Below, piece after piece: positions 1 through 12,175 of a DNA stretch of 64,000 nt. The notes below the pieces were generated by a model. It did not search any database, was not told the origin of the DNA, and saw nothing but the letters and a program-made list of their open reading frames with translations. A program made the translations under genes and the position numbers. The stretch comes from Yponomeuta sedellus (Eukaryota; Arthropoda; Insecta; Lepidoptera; Yponomeutidae). Where the stretch lies: assembly GCA_934045075.1 (NCBI GenBank), contig OW203724.1:3931908-3995907 (forward strand). The letters run 5' to 3'. The stretch's first letter is position 1. Each line of letters opens with the position of its first letter.

Positions 1-554
1 TTTTGAATAAAAAACGACAAGATGTTGACATCATGGTTCAAGGTACTCTGTAAAAAACCAAACATAACCTACTTTACATTTGAACGGATTAATTATTTTA
101 GTTTTGTGTGTGTCGATGACGTACTTCCGGTTTCGTGGGCTTAGGTTTCTTCAAAAATTATTAAAACCTCCCAAAACAGATTATTCGGCCCACGCTCAAA
201 AAATTACCAATTTTAAAAACCTATTTAGAGGCTAAAAATTCCACCCATGCCGGGATTCGAACCCGCGACCTCTGGCTATCCGTGCCAGCGCTCCTTCCAA
301 CTGAGCTAATGGACGACTCACCGGCATCAGTGAAATTTCGAACCTCTTTACACTATTCTCTGTATTACGTACAGGCAGCGACATCTGGCTGAAGTAATTT
401 GCATTACGTACCTGCTTTGCAGGTACTCGGTTTGCTCTGCTCTAAATAGGTTTTTAAAATTGTCCTTAGCACGGGTTTTAGTGCATTAAAAATAATAATA
501 TAATTACCAATTTATTCGAAAAAGTTTTTACTTATAAGACTGCCTGTTCCCAAG
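1..554. other. Intron sequence upstream of the first visible MRP exon
   Basis: No coding signal was found. Most of 205-520 is a rearranged copy of the tRNA-like SINE listed separately. The rest is AT-rich and unremarkable. Because the next exon starts mid-protein, this is presumed to be the 3' part of an intron whose upstream exons (TMD0) lie outside the window. Confidence 0.6.
205..520 (-). mobile_element. tRNA-like SINE (family T), rearranged copy
   Basis: On the minus strand 212-440 holds the tRNA-like module and upstream body of family T. From about 441 the linker of the same family (GTCCTTAGCACGGG type) follows on the plus strand, so two parts of the family lie in opposite orientation. 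Family T has a 7-bp acceptor-like stem, an A-box TTAGCTCAGTTGG and a B-box GGTTCGAATCCC. No target duplication was identified. Confidence 0.7.
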
Positions 555-748
555 GCACCCTGCCCCGAGAGCGCTGCTGGCTACCCCAGCCGCCTCACCT
601 TCAGCTGGTTCGACCCTCTCGCGGTGACGGGCTTCAAGCGCAGCCTGACCGAGTCCGACCTGTGGGCGCTCAACCCTCAGGACTCCTCCGCGGAAGCCGT
701 GCGGCGCTTCGACAAGTACTGGAACAGGTCGCTCAAGAAGAGGGAGAC
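555..748 (+). CDS. MRP: MRP1-like ABC transporter, exon: linker into TMD1
   Basis: The exon encodes APCPESAAGYPSRLTFSWF followed by WALNPQDSS-type sequence. This is the L0-to-TMD1 entry of ABCC1-type transporters, which export glutathione, glucuronide and sulfate conjugates across the plasma membrane. The acceptor is cccaag at 549-554 and the donor is GTGAGT at 749. It starts in phase 0 and ends in phase 2 after 194 nt. TMD0, which normally precedes it, is not in the window. The acceptor is the weakest part of the call because an AG at 537-538 is also possible. Confidence 0.9.
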
Positions 749-846
749 GTGAGTAGCTTATTAGATTTATAGAGGACACTTTATTGTACATCGATATAAA
801 CCAAAAAAATCTTCCTACTTGTTAATCTGTGCCTTTGTAATGTGAT

Positions 847-1215
847 AGCGGTGGTAGCTCAGTGGGTAGAACCATAGACTGGCAAGCGAGAGCCCCAGGT
901 TCGATCCCGAGTGCGGGCATGTACCAATGACTTTGTTTAATTTCAAAGTTACGTACATTTGCGAATTTGCAGTCGCAATACCACACGCTAACGGTGAAGG
1001 AAAACATCGTGAGGAAACCCGCGGCTTGGTTGGCTCCGCACGTATTGACTAGTCTTTCCTGTGGGCTAGGCCGACTAAGCTGCCAGGATGGTATAGGTGC
1101 TGGGCAAGCCTACACCATCTATAAAACCATGACCCAGGCACTACAGCGTCGGAGTGGTCCCTTCACCCATCTAGTGTGAGTGAAGATACCACTGGACGCT
1201 GTATAAATCATCTCA
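847..1215 (+). mobile_element. tRNA-derived SINE
   Basis: A tRNA-like head with A-box GGTAGCTCAGTGGGTAG and B-box GGTTCGATCCC is followed by a body containing GGTGAAGGAAAACATCGTGA, a sequence that recurs in lepidopteran repeats. The 3' limit is approximate. A shorter minus-strand relative is at 27858-27945. It is a SINE head rather than a tRNA gene because the anticodon arm does not fold cleanly and a SINE body follows. Confidence 0.7.
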
Positions 1216-2202
1216 TTGAGTAGATGCAAAAAGGCAAATATTGTAATGTGCGTTGAACTGTCACAGTATACCATGAATTCTATTCTATGAAATAGGGCCC
1301 CAGGGTGTAGATATCATGTTTGTAGTACAATCGCCTGGGTACGCAATGGTTTACTACAAAGATGTTATCTAAACCTAAAAGTATGCCACGCGTGGCAAAG
1401 TAAATTAAACATGTATTCACGCTAGCTAACTGCGACTTAATGAACGTTACAATTTAAAATAGCTACCCAGTTTTTCAAAATCTAGATCATTTTGGAAAAA
1501 AATTGACAGAAATACTTAGTTTTCATTTGCTAAATTTAATTTCATACAAGTTAAAAACTATTCGTCAAATTCCCGATCGGAGGACAAAATAACTTTCTGA
1601 CGGTAGCTCTTGACATGTGTGATCATGACAAAGAATAGAATAGACACGTTTATTTGGTACCATTATAAAAAATAAAACATATAATCTAGATATTTAAGAA
1701 CTAGGAATTGGCACCAAATGGCCCCCGCTCAGCTTTATGCCGTGGCCGATAGCGACCACGACGCTGGTTTTCAGCGGATACCACAACAAAACAACACAGA
1801 ACAAACAAAACAAAACTTAGACACAGAACGGCATCTACCGTGAGGCCGCAATACTTTTTTTTATGCCCATCATAAAAACATTTAAATGTATTAATTTATT
1901 ATGCGTGAGCGTGTGTGCGCGTATTTGGAATGAGTGAGTGCTGTGGGGATAACTACAGAAACATAACAATCGATACATACTTCCATAAAATAAAATTAAA
2001 TATAAGTACACTACATATACCACATATACATATACCATATACATAACGCTAGGAATTTTGTAAATGTAGAAGATACTTTTTGTACTTATATTTAAAAGCT
2101 TGTACAGTTCGGCTATTCCTAATTGGAGGAGGGATATTGTTCCAACACTTTGTGGCACAGTAACGAAAGCTATGTAAAGCAAAGTAGGTATCGATTAACT
2201 TT

Positions 2203-3030
2203 AAAGGAGATTGACCATTTTGGACCAAATGCTGCCCAGGCGTGGGAGTAGTTTTTTATTTTACCTTACATAAAAGGGTATTTAAGAAAAATTATTAAAA
2301 AAAAACATCCACGAGGTTGTGTAGTACCTAAAATATATCTTATGGTTTTTGTAGCACTTTAACTTTTGATATTTCATTTTTTTATAATATTTACGTTGTT
2401 GTTTAATATTATTATCTTATTTATTCTTCCTCTAGTCAGGTCCCGACCTCGCTAGTATCGCTCGAAGCAAGTTTTTTGTATGTTGACAGCTTTGTATAGC
2501 GCTGTCTCTTTTTTCAATTCCAAGACAAGTTGATCGAATGGTACGGTACAAAATCACAGAGAGATGCGAGATGTGAGAGAAATTAAAAGTCTCGCTTCCT
2601 AATATTCAGATGTGTATGTGTCTGTCTCTTTCGCGCACGGTGAGTGACTATACCTGTTACTCTGTACCTGCTCGGAACGATAGGCAGTTGTGCTCACGTT
2701 GTTTGCCTACTCATTCATGTTTACATCATGATCATGTAACGAATAAATGATTGATTTATTAAAGCACCATCCTTAGCAAGTGTTATAATAGTAATAAATA
2801 ATCCATTGTTCACAATATACCGTGTTTTATTTCAAAAAAAACAGCTGTTGGTTATGATTTTTCGTCAATGTAAATAATATGAAAAATATTTTTTTTCTCA
2901 GTACTCCTCGGATAGATTCTAAAGCGCTTTGGGTTACAGTCTGGTATTAGTCTAAGGAACATTATGTACCATGTTTCAATGTTGGGCAGCACTTGGTCCA
3001 ACGTTCATACAAAAATGGTCAATCTCCTTT
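2203..3030. mobile_element. Non-autonomous DNA transposon with subterminal inverted blocks
   Basis: The ends are AAAGGAGATTGACCATTTT at 2203 and its complement ending at 3030. A second inverted block, GGACCAA(A/G)TGCTGCCCA, lies just inside each end. The interior (about 750 bp) has no ORF of note. This arrangement fits a non-autonomous TIR transposon. No convincing target duplication was seen, so the superfamily is unassigned. Confidence 0.6.
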
Positions 3031-3524
3031 CTGATCCGGAAAAAATCCGTATATGTCAGGGGCGCTACAACCTCTGTGCTACTACATAACTTCTCCACTA
3101 TAGGTAATCCTTGAATAGGTCGGTAGGCCCTTTAATGTATTTTTTTTCTGGTGTGTACAATAAAGAGTTCTAATCTTATCTTTCGATTTAACCAAATCCG
3201 AACTGTCAAATGCATACATATTTCGACACTAAGGAAATTAATGTGTAACTGAATAACCTTATTTAGTCTTCACAAACAAATCAAACTTAAAATAATAATA
3301 AATTTCAACATTTTGTTGACATCGGCTGGGTGCCATAGTAACAAGAAATGGAAATAGAACCCGACGCAGTAGAAAATAATAGCAGGGCAGGCCGGCTTCA
3401 GCCTGCTGGAACCAGTAGTTACAAAGTTTGTTCAATGAATGCACGTAGCCTGAACGTCATTGGATAGTAGCAGATAGTGGTCGTTGTAGATAAGCGCTAT
3501 TAAAATAATGATTTTATAGCAGGT

Positions 3525-3831
3525 AGATAAAAGTCGTACTTTCAAAGCGTAGCCTTAGATACAGTGGTAACCCAATTCTTCCCGCGAGTGTCGTAAAAGG
3601 CGACTACGGGACACAAACCGGGGGGTGGGCAGCAGCGCCCCCTGCAGTACAATTCCACCGAACTGCGATCCCCAACCCGCATGCCCAGCGTGGGGATTAT
3701 GGGCATTACCCCCTATGATAGCACAACGTGGCGCTCTTTAGGGGAGGGCTATGTCCAGTAGTGGACTAGTATAGCCTGAAGACGAGATAAAAGTCGTACT
3801 TTCAAAGCGTAGCCTTAGATACAGTGGTAAC
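3525..3831 (+). mobile_element. SINE-like element with 47-bp target duplication
   Basis: The insert 3572-3784 (213 bp) is bounded by two identical 47-bp direct repeats, 3525-3571 and 3785-3831. Its 5' end, CCAATTCTTCCCGCG, is the same as that of the copy at 31729, so the 5' end looks defined rather than randomly truncated. The 3' end carries GGAGGGCTATGTCCAG(C/T)AGTGGACTA, a LINE-like tail. No coding capacity was seen. Confidence 0.75.
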
Positions 3832-4139
3832 TTTGGAAAACCAGCATTGGTATGTATCGAAGCTACAGCTGTATCGATTGTGTAGCTAGTTATGGTATCA
3901 ATATAAACTGACAGCTCGTAGAATATCAGTAGATGATGTAATTTTCGCGCGAGACGTACTTTCGGTTTCTAGACTATGATTCTTTTTTTTAGCTTTAAAA
4001 ATTAATTAAAGCAGCCCAGCTGGACATATTTGGCCTATGCTCAGAAATATACCTATTTTCTCGATAAAAATAGAACGGATTTTCTTAGGATAACGCCTTT
4101 TCGAGTTACCTATGAAGAGTTAGAATCAATTCAGTTTTC

Positions 4140-4320
4140 CCCGGCCAGGTCAAACTAGGAAACGCACTTTTCTAGTTTGTCTCGCGTCTTGGATGTTGTC
4201 TTTGTATTTATTGTATTAAATTTATCGTCGAGTTAGCACCTATAACACAAGTCATTAAGTTGTACTTAGTATAGGGCTAACGAGATCTGTGTAATATGTC
4301 CATGAATATTTATTTATTTA
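4140..4320 (+). mobile_element. tRNA-derived SINE (family G), 5'-truncated
   Basis: The copy carries the body shared with the minus-strand copies at 19868 and 63522. It begins at CCGGCCAGGTCAAACTAGGA, runs through GAGTTAGCACCTATAACACA, and ends at CATGAATATTTATTTATTTA. The tRNA-like head is missing. The tail is TTTA-rich. Confidence 0.65.
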
Positions 4321-4355
4321 TGTGGTAGGAAGTTCATCGGGTCATTTAGTAGTAA

Positions 4356-4385
4356 TACCATTGAATTTGATCAAATTCAATGGTA
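4356..4385. repeat. 30-bp perfect palindrome
   Basis: The sequence is a perfect inverted repeat centred between 4370 and 4371, with arms TACCATTGAATTTGA and its complement. It lies next to the tail of a SINE. No function is suggested by the context. Confidence 0.6.
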
Positions 4386-4404
4386 ATACTATCATAATTA
4401 TATA

Positions 4405-5120
4405 CAAACTGGCTGACCCCGCGAACTTCATACCGCCTTACAGTCGATTTTTTTTTCTCTCCGTAAGAAAAGAACCATCCTCATAATTCAAGGAATAGTC
4501 TAAAAAAAGAATGAGCGAAATCGGTTCAGCTGCTCTCGAGATTTGCGCTTACCAACACATTCAGGGATTCATTTTTATGTTATAGATGATATTATTACCT
4601 TTCTGCTGATTTTATTTAGAACTAGCGGATTCGACAGACGTGTCCTGCAAATATAATATATAGGACTAGGGGCGAGCACCCTGCGCGCTTACGCGCGCCA
4701 ACCCCCAGGCGCTGCGAGCTGCGCTCTCTGCGACGCTTGGTCTAGGGCCTCGCTTGTTGTAGTGAATTGTTGCATTGGAACATGTATGGTCTTGGCCTAG
4801 ACGGAGCTCGGCATTCGGCCTCGCCGCGGCAGTTCTATCTGTGCCCGCTTTGAATTTCGAACACCCAGAATTTTTTTCTTAATCCGATCACCGAAAGACC
4901 ATTCCATCAATTTCATTTTCATCTAAATCAGCCGGTAAAAAAAAAGTTAGCACCCTTGTGTAGTGGAACGCGTTCGAAATTAAAAAATCGGCTCCATAGG
5001 ATAGCTGTAATTACACATTTCCTACAACTTTCCGATACATCATTTTCGTCTAAATATTATCAAACGTATGGATGAATCAATCAGTGAGTGAGTATACCGG
5101 ATTGTAGCTTTATATAATAT
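4405..5120 (+). repeat. Probable degenerate LINE/SINE-derived repeat
   Basis: Phrases such as AAATCGGTTCAGCTGCTCTCGAG, CTAGCGGATTCGACAGACG and a GC-rich block at 4670-4760 resemble the untranslated ends of dispersed lepidopteran repeats. No open frame remains. The class and borders are not established. Confidence 0.35.
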
Positions 5121-7119
5121 AAAGATTATAACACAATAGATTACATATCAGATTGTGATACCGTCTGTATTTTTACATATTTTTTCTCATGATACACATA
5201 TGATGAGAATGAATGCCAAGGTTAAATGGCAAAGTTCGACAGTATGCTTATATAAACAATTTTTGTATTATATAAAATACCCGTGCCGGTGATTTATGTG
5301 TCTCTTATACCTAGTCTAGCGGATGTTAAACGAAATAAAAATCAACAGAATATTTTATTCGTTACCTAATCGGCCAATCATTATGAGCTGGCGAGGCGGT
5401 CGCAGTCTCTATAATACAGGGCTTGAAAAAACCGAAGGCCGGCCCGCCAATCAACCCTAACTTATCCACAAAGTTATACTCTGTTGAGTGAATGTTTACG
5501 ATTTCTTAGCCAACTACTTTGCTGGAAAATCTATAAATTAAATAATAATACTTTTCACAACATAACCTTTCGAAATATAGTCATTCTTGTCACGTGGTCC
5601 AAATCGGACTCTAACTATGATGACGTCACTTCTTGCTCGAAGCGCCTTATATTAGCTTAGCTTGTATCAGTATTTGAGTAAACTCTTAGGACAATATTTT
5701 TATGCGTCTGCGCGATTATTTAAAAACGGTCAAAATTGAATGAAAAACTAAAATTTTATTATTACTCTATAACTAGATTTATCGCATTTTTTGCAACCTG
5801 TAACTTGATTTATCACATTTTACTGGATTTTTTTTTAAAATTGTTCAGCGTTCTTGTAACAATTTCTTTAATGGTATAAAAACAGTGTCACTCCAATCTA
5901 AGTTCCGCGTTAATTAATTTGTGTTAAGAAAATGTCAAAAAAGTTTGCGCTCTGTGAACCCGTAATTTGAAGCGATCCTAAGGCATAATGATGATGAATC
6001 TAACCTAACCTAACTTTGCGGGTGGTGGTTTCTTTTCCGGGTTTAATTAGGCTGTTACCTATACTTGAAGCTTAATTTTGAATTACTGTGCATCTTGTTT
6101 ACCTCCTACAACATAGATAATAAATAAGACGACATTATAGGTGCTCAACTGCTCACATACCTAAGAAATTATTATTTACCATTAACGCCACATTAACCAC
6201 TATTTTTTAAAACTGTATGTATATTTTATTCTCGGTTTGAGACTGTAAAACAGCAATTATGCTGAGCCTCTGTCCTGTTCATCGCGCATCTATTTTAAGT
6301 GTACTTATGTACATATTTATACAGAAACTTCTGTATTTTGAACTTAAGTGATCAATAAAGTCCGATTAATTTATTTCATCTAAAGCGGGTATTATTGTAC
6401 TAGCACCCTCCCTGGGACGCACGTTATTCTCAGCATAATAACGATAGTTTTTTTCCAAAGGTAACGTTACTAGAAATTCGAAGGAATACGAGTAGTCGTA
6501 GTTTATTTTGATGTATAGCGTCTAGCGGGCATCTTTTTTTTAACACCCTGTGTTTAGGACTAACCCTACAAGCCGTAGGAAGACAGCATAGGCGTCGGAC
6601 TTTATTATAAAACTTCTGTTAGGTCTCTGTCTAGCACCAGTTAAAATGTTATTTGCATCTATTTTGCAGACCGACCTTTTATAGTAAAGCACGCCTAAAT
6701 GATTTGTTATGAGAATGGAAATTCTCAGGGACCGGTTCTATTCATTATACTGCATTAACTTACCATGTAATTCCACCAGGCGGGCGACTTTATTTTTCGA
6801 TTAGGCCTCGCAAGCTCTTCAGCCGCGCCTTGACCTCGTGAGCTAGGTAACATTAACAGACAATTGTCATAGTAGTAGACAGGTATGGGAGCTGGCTGGG
6901 CATGCTTCATAGAACTACAATTAGTAGTTTACTGTGACAATTGATGTGTAATGCAAAGCCGATTAACCCATAGATTAACAAGAAGGAACAATCTGCGACG
7001 CAATGTACCTCATATTGTCATAATAAACTGCAACGAATTGTAGTTTTATGAAACTCGGCCCTGTCCACGTACTCTCGATGTTAACGTGTTCCAAATTTCG
7101 CAAGCGCAATATATTAGAG

Positions 7120-7485
7120 AAGCGCTCGTGGCCTAGTCGGACCGAGTGATTGGAATCAATCACTTGAGTTAAGCAACAACAGGCGCGGTAAGGTGCAGGA
7201 TGGGTGACCGTTCCGTGACTTCCGCTAGTGGCATTTTTCCGAGCGCTTCCGTGCTTCGCAAGGCACGTTAAGCCATTGGTGCCGGCTGTCATGTAATGGC
7301 AGTCGTTAAGCCATGTCAGAGGCCTCGTGGGCGGCTTGATAACTTCTAACGACAGTAAAGCCCGCCAATGTCTTACAATCCGCCACCAACCCGGACTTGG
7401 CCCCCGTGGTAGAGTATTGGCTAACCTTCCTGCGATGCAGGAAGAGACCCGTGCCCTAGCAGTGGGGACATGCAAGGGTTGATAT
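7120..7485 (+). mobile_element. 5S rRNA-derived SINE, copy 1
   Basis: The head GAGTTAAGCAACAACAGGCG followed by CGGT and GGATGGGTGACCG matches the internal-promoter region of insect 5S rRNA. A body follows with AAGGCACGTTAAGC and GGCAGTCGTTAAGCC, ending near CAGTGGGGACATGCAAGGGT. Five related copies occur in this window. Pol III transcription from the 5S-type promoter is inferred. Confidence 0.75.
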
Positions 7486-7892
7486 CGAATATATTATCAT
7501 GTTTTGTTATAATAAATAACATTAAGCTTATTGAGACTTTAAACGGAAACACAAGGCATATTTTGCCTAAATAGCCTACTCGACTTTTTGGAACGCAAGA
7601 TAGTTAAATTAACTTTGAGAGTACGGGGGAGGGCCTAGATTCTGCTAATGCAATGATCATTGCATGAACATGGCGATTTAATTTCGTTGCTGCATCAAGT
7701 CTCGGCGCGCACATAAATATCAAACATTCTGGGCGTCAATTGTATGAAAAAACACGACACGCTATCCGACTATGTATCTGTCATGGTACTGTAGCGCTGT
7801 ACTTATTAAAACTCTAGATTAAAAACAATACTTTCTTTTTATTATCTTTTTTATCACCAAAACCTAGCCTAGCTGAGAGTCTCAACACGACT

Positions 7893-8199
7893 GAGTGCTT
7901 AGTGCGAGTTTTTTAACTACTCGATCGCGTTAACGTAAACTCATATTTCTATGGCATCGAGGAAGCGCCACCTAGCGACAAGTATGGAAATTAAAATTGC
8001 TGAGTGCGAGTTGTAATGGTTTACGTTGAGAAGTGAACACGTTTACCAGCCAAAACACGAATAAACGCGAGTGCGAGTTGTACTGTGACAGCGTTTTGCC
8101 AGTTCGAACGGTTAACTTACTCATACTCACTACTCAATGCTCGATTAACGCGGTAGTAAAGTCATTCGATTGGATCTGTCAAACTCGCACTAAGCACTC
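7893..8199. mobile_element. Short TIR element (MITE-like)
   Basis: Perfect 19-bp inverted ends, GAGTGCTTAGTGCGAGTTT at 7893-7911 and its complement at 8181-8199, enclose about 270 bp without a credible gene. The interior repeats variants of GAGTGCGAGTT. It is inferred to be a non-autonomous DNA transposon. Confidence 0.55.
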
Positions 8200-8269
8200 T
8201 GATCGCACTAAGATGCACTCACAGAATCGAGCCCGTGAACATAGACCTTTGCTTTCCAAAAAAACAACC

Positions 8270-8375
8270 ACAGCCTCATTTTTAAAACACAATTCCTTAA
8301 TAAGACGTAACCACCTATTAAATAAAACGCCTCTAGGAAGTGTATTAGTGGAATCGTGTTTTTTTTTATAAGGCT
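8270..8375. repeat. Dispersed repeat, empty-site paralogue of the 56617 MITE
   Basis: The sequence from ACGTAACCAC through TAAAACGCCTCTAGGAAGTG to TGGAATCGTG matches 56585-56785. At 56617 the related copy is split by a MITE exactly at the TA of CTCTAGGAAG (TA at 8334-8335). This copy therefore shows the uninterrupted site. Confidence 0.65.
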
Positions 8376-8429
8376 GCTATATTTTAGAGGCTAGGTAAAT
8401 AAATACATCGCTAGTACTCTTACCTCCAG

Positions 8430-8615
8430 CACCAACGGCCTCAAAGCGACGTATAGCAAGAACTCAGCGCAAGTGGACTTCAAGCACGAAGCAGACCGGA
8501 AGCCGGCGTCGATCCTGCCGGCGATAAGTCTGGCGTTCGGCGGGCAGTTCTTCTTCGGAGCATTCCTGAAACTCCTCAATGACATGTTAATGTTCATATC
8601 GCCGCAGCTGCTAAA
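8430..8615 (+). CDS. MRP: MRP1-like ABC transporter, exon: TMD1 start
   Basis: The exon encodes HEADRKPASILPAISLAFGG and then FFGAFLKLLNDMLMFISPQL, matching the first TMD1 helix region of ABCC1-type proteins, where a RKPS motif and a MMF-x-x-P-Q stretch occur. The acceptor is CCTCCAG at 8429 and the donor GTGAGT at 8616. Its phase (2 in, 2 out) joins the flanking exons without a stop. Confidence 0.95.
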
Positions 8616-8642
8616 GTGAGTCGCCATTTATCGTCACGAATT

Positions 8643-8975
8643 TTAGCCTCTAAATAGGTTTTTTAAAATTGTCCATAGCACGGGTTAGTGCATTAAAAAT
8701 AAAAATAGTATAATCATGTGGGCACAGTGATATCATTCCGATGTAAAAACCTAACTGCAAAGTAGGTAGTCGGGGCTGGAAGTGATGCAATTTACTTAAG
8801 CCAGAGGTCGCTGCCTGTACGTAATACAGAGAATAGTGTAAAGAGGTTCGAAATTTCACTGATGCCGGTGAGTCGCCCATTAGCTCAGTTGGAAAGAGCG
8901 CTGGCACGGATAGCCAGAGGTCGCGGGTTCAAATCCCGGCATGGGTGAAATTTTTAGCCTCTAAATAGGTAAAAT
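8643..8975 (+). mobile_element. tRNA-like SINE (family T)
   Basis: This plus-strand copy is nearly full-length. It runs from the linker (TAGCACGGGTTAGTGCATTA) through GTGGGCACAGTGATATC, a body, and then the tRNA-like module 8874-8946 to TTTTAGCCTCTAAATAGG. It starts 28 bp after the exon ending at 8615. It is inside the intron, so it should be spliced out. Confidence 0.8.
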
Positions 8976-9365
8976 TTCAGGTAAGGTAATATCACGAAAT
9001 GGGTTAGAAATATTCTACATTCTATATATTCCCTCATCCTACAATACTTCCGAGCCATTAACCCTATTTCAAAGTCACGTAATTTTATTACACAATTCTT
9101 TTCAAAAACAGGAATGAATTATGTAGCTTTATAAAATGTTGTTATCTCCTAACACTGCTATTGTAATTCCCCTTCGTCTCATTTTGCTAAGCTCTAGGTA
9201 CAAACCAGCCTTACATTTTTATGTCTGCCAGGACATTTGTATTTATACATCTTGACTACACGTCAGCAGAGACGTTGCTGCTATTGTGAAGAAAGAAAAG
9301 AGCTGTTTTTTTACGTCTTTAAGCATGCTTTTTTTTCTAGTAATAATCTTGTATTTTCTCAACAG

Positions 9366-9620
9366 ATTGTTGATAGGCTTTGTTCAAAGCAACGAGCCCC
9401 TATGGAAGGGCTACTTCTACGCCGTCCTGCTTCTAGGCTGCGCCATGGTGCAAACTATGCTGCTAGCGCATTACTTCACTAGAATGTACCTTGTGGGTAT
9501 GAGAATAAGGACTGCACTAACTAGCGCCATCTACCGAAAGTCACTGATCATGTCCAACTCGGCGCGAAAAGAGTCTACTGTCGGGGAGATCGTCAACTTG
9601 ATGGCTGTGGACGCGCAGAG
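9366..9620 (+). CDS. MRP: MRP1-like ABC transporter, exon: TMD1 helices and first coupling loop
   Basis: The exon encodes a helix (GYFYAVLLLGCAMVQTMLLA) and the cytoplasmic loop RTALTSAIYRKSL through GEIVNLMAVDAQR, a strongly conserved ABCC element that contacts the NBDs. The acceptor is CTCAACAG at 9365 and the donor GTGAGT at 9621. The exon is 255 nt and ends in phase 2. Confidence 0.96.
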
Positions 9621-10393
9621 GTGAGTTGGTGCTGCTTTTACAGAAGTAGTAATCCCTCTCTTTCGCACTATAAAAGAAAGACAAAATTCTTGACAAGAAA
9701 TTAAAAAATAAAATTACTGCATTTATTTTTTACCGACTTCATAAAAGATATTTGATACATTCTTGAATAGGTTTTAGTGAAAGTTTTGAAACAAAAAATT
9801 GTAAAATAAAAATGTTTAAACATGAAACCGACTTCAATGAAGTCTGAGTTCATCATAATCCTCTTAAAGCGAAGACTTTATTGAAGTCTATTCCATGTTT
9901 TATTTAACCATTTTTTCATTTACCTACTTAGTTTTTAATAGGTAGCGTTAGAGGTTCATAATTTTCTTGACAATTTTGGCAGCTTTAGGCTACTTAGTCT
10001 GATTTCCCTGAACAGCCTATCAGAGTCGTAGTCACTCACGGTCACTCTTAAGTGCGCATCGTCAAGACGCTGCTCGAAGCAAAACATACCAAGATAACGC
10101 ACTCATATTAATTAATCACTTGAAACTTCAACTTGTTGATTTAAAGATTTTTATTTCTGTACTTTACTGCACACGGAACATTTGCAACAGAACAACACAG
10201 AACAGGATATTCCACAAGAAATAACATGTCCAAGGGCGAGCTTATCTCTGAAAAAGACTGTAAGCCTTGGTTACGATTTCCAATCAGACTGAAAGTCCTT
10301 CCGGCAGTTTCTTTTTGCTATATTCTACTGTTGCTGTGTTAGAACTATTTTATCATCACATTTTTTTAGAAACATTAATAATGTTAAAATGTG

Positions 10394-10498
10394 TGAGAGA
10401 GACGGAATGTCTCGGACATTCCGTCTCTCTCATACAGACTAACAACAGTATCAATCTAGAAAGTGGTAGATCGTAGATAACGGATCGTCCGTTATCTA
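10394..10498. repeat. Two adjacent perfect hairpins
   Basis: Arms 10394-10411 and 10415-10432 are 18 bp, perfect, with a 3-nt TCG loop. A second hairpin, 10474-10484 and 10488-10498, has 11-bp arms and also a TCG loop. Both lie about 100 bp upstream of the next MRP exon. Confidence 0.65.
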
Positions 10499-10569
10499 TC
10501 ACTTGGCAAGAAATCGAATCAAAAAATATTTCAACGTCAACTCTGTTGAATGTCAATGCACAATGTTAG

Positions 10570-10917
<348 letters not shown>

Positions 10918-11404
10918 TGAATTTTAATTAGCACGATGCGGCGTGGGGTTGATATGCGAGTGGCATAGGATTTATTGATAAAGAACTCCTCTATAAAGGT
11001 CGTAGCACATCACAGCGGCTCCGCTACGGCAAGGCTCTAACCCAGCTATTCACTTTGCTAAAAAATTTGAACATTGTGTGTCCTATAGAAGTTTCATAAT
11101 GTCACCGTAAAAAAGGCCGGTAGCGCGCTGGTCGACTGCGAGCTGACAGCTAGCTGCAATGGTAAGCGTGCTGACGGCTAGCGTTAGCCTAAATTCGAGA
11201 TGTGGCTGTACTGCGGCTGGATCGTGGCAATGTTCGACGATTAGGCTCGCGTTCACCTTCAAGAGCATGTCAATATGCGGAAGACGTCTATTATCTTATC
11301 GTATGATACCTGCGGCAAGGCCGTCGCTGCAAATTACTGTCATCTTGATTAAATCCCTTTGACACGCCTGCCGAAACGAACATTTTCTATTTGTTTCTTC
11401 TATC

Positions 11405-11590
11405 AGTCTGGGTGTATTTCCATGGTTGTCCCTGTTTACCTAGTTCAGATGGTATCCTAGGACCAGGACATGCGATTGTGTTGTGTGTATGTTATTGTAA
11501 CTTTAAAATTAATTCTTTACGGGACCGAACCCGGGTTCTCCGTGTTATGATCTTGACACAATACCGCTGAGCTACCAAGATATGACATGA
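11405..11590 (-). mobile_element. tRNA-derived SINE fragment
   Basis: On the minus strand, TTGGTAGCTCAGCGGTATTG and CGGGTTCGGTCCCGTA form A- and B-box-like sequences at 11517-11575. The adjoining CAGTCTGGGTGTATTTCC stretch resembles the bodies at 18660 and 58765. Borders are uncertain. Confidence 0.5.
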
Positions 11591-11821
11591 GATTTTGCTA
11601 AAATTATAGTCTGGTTTTAAGACATGCTTATCTCACGCGTCTCTTGTCAAAATTAACAATGCGAAATTAGACGTTGATTAAAGCTCTTTATTCATGAAAT
11701 TATTAAATTTCTAGTCGGATGCATTTTCATTACGTTTCAATGTTAAAAAATGTTCACATCCCGAAGTAACTTTATCACTATATAATGTATGTTGAGCCTC
11801 CCCAAATTACGTACTCACTGA

Positions 11822-12175
11822 GCCCGTACGAATCGCTCCTAGTCCCGGCCTCCATGCCTGACTGATCTTAAACGATCACGTAGGTTAAGCAACATAGGGC
11901 GCGTTTAGAGCATGGATCGTCTATGACTAACGCTAGTGGCATTTTTCTGAGCGGTTACGTGCTTCGCAAGGCACGTTAAGCAGTCGGTGCCGGCTGTCGT
12001 CGATAGATGGCAGTCGTTAAGCCCAGGCCTTAGGGCGGCTTGAAAACTTCTGACAGTATGTCAAGCCACTAGTCTTGCAAGCCTCCACCAATCCGGGTCC
12101 CCGTGGTGGAGTATGGCCTATACCTTCCTCAGGGTAGAGACCTGTGCCCCTCGGTGTGGACATAATCGGTTGATG
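11822..12175 (+). mobile_element. 5S rRNA-derived SINE, copy 2 (diverged subfamily)
   Basis: The phrases ACGATCACGTAGGTTAAGCA, then ACATAGGGCGCG, follow the order of the internal control region of insect 5S rRNA. The body (CTAACGCTAGTGGCATTTTT, GGCACGTTAAGCAG) is shared with the other copies. It belongs to the subfamily also seen at 30120 and 56127. Confidence 0.75.

Larger units (their letters stand above)
749..8429 (+). other. MRP intron (7.7 kb), mostly repeats
   Basis: The intron carries a tRNA-derived SINE, an 828-bp TIR element, a SINE with a 47-bp target duplication, an old LINE/SINE-like block near 4405-5120, a 5S-derived SINE and a TIR element at 7893. The stretches 1250-2200, 3030-3520, 5130-7110 and 7490-7890 show only AT-rich sequence with no gene, RNA gene or conserved motif that I recognise. 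Confidence 0.7.
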
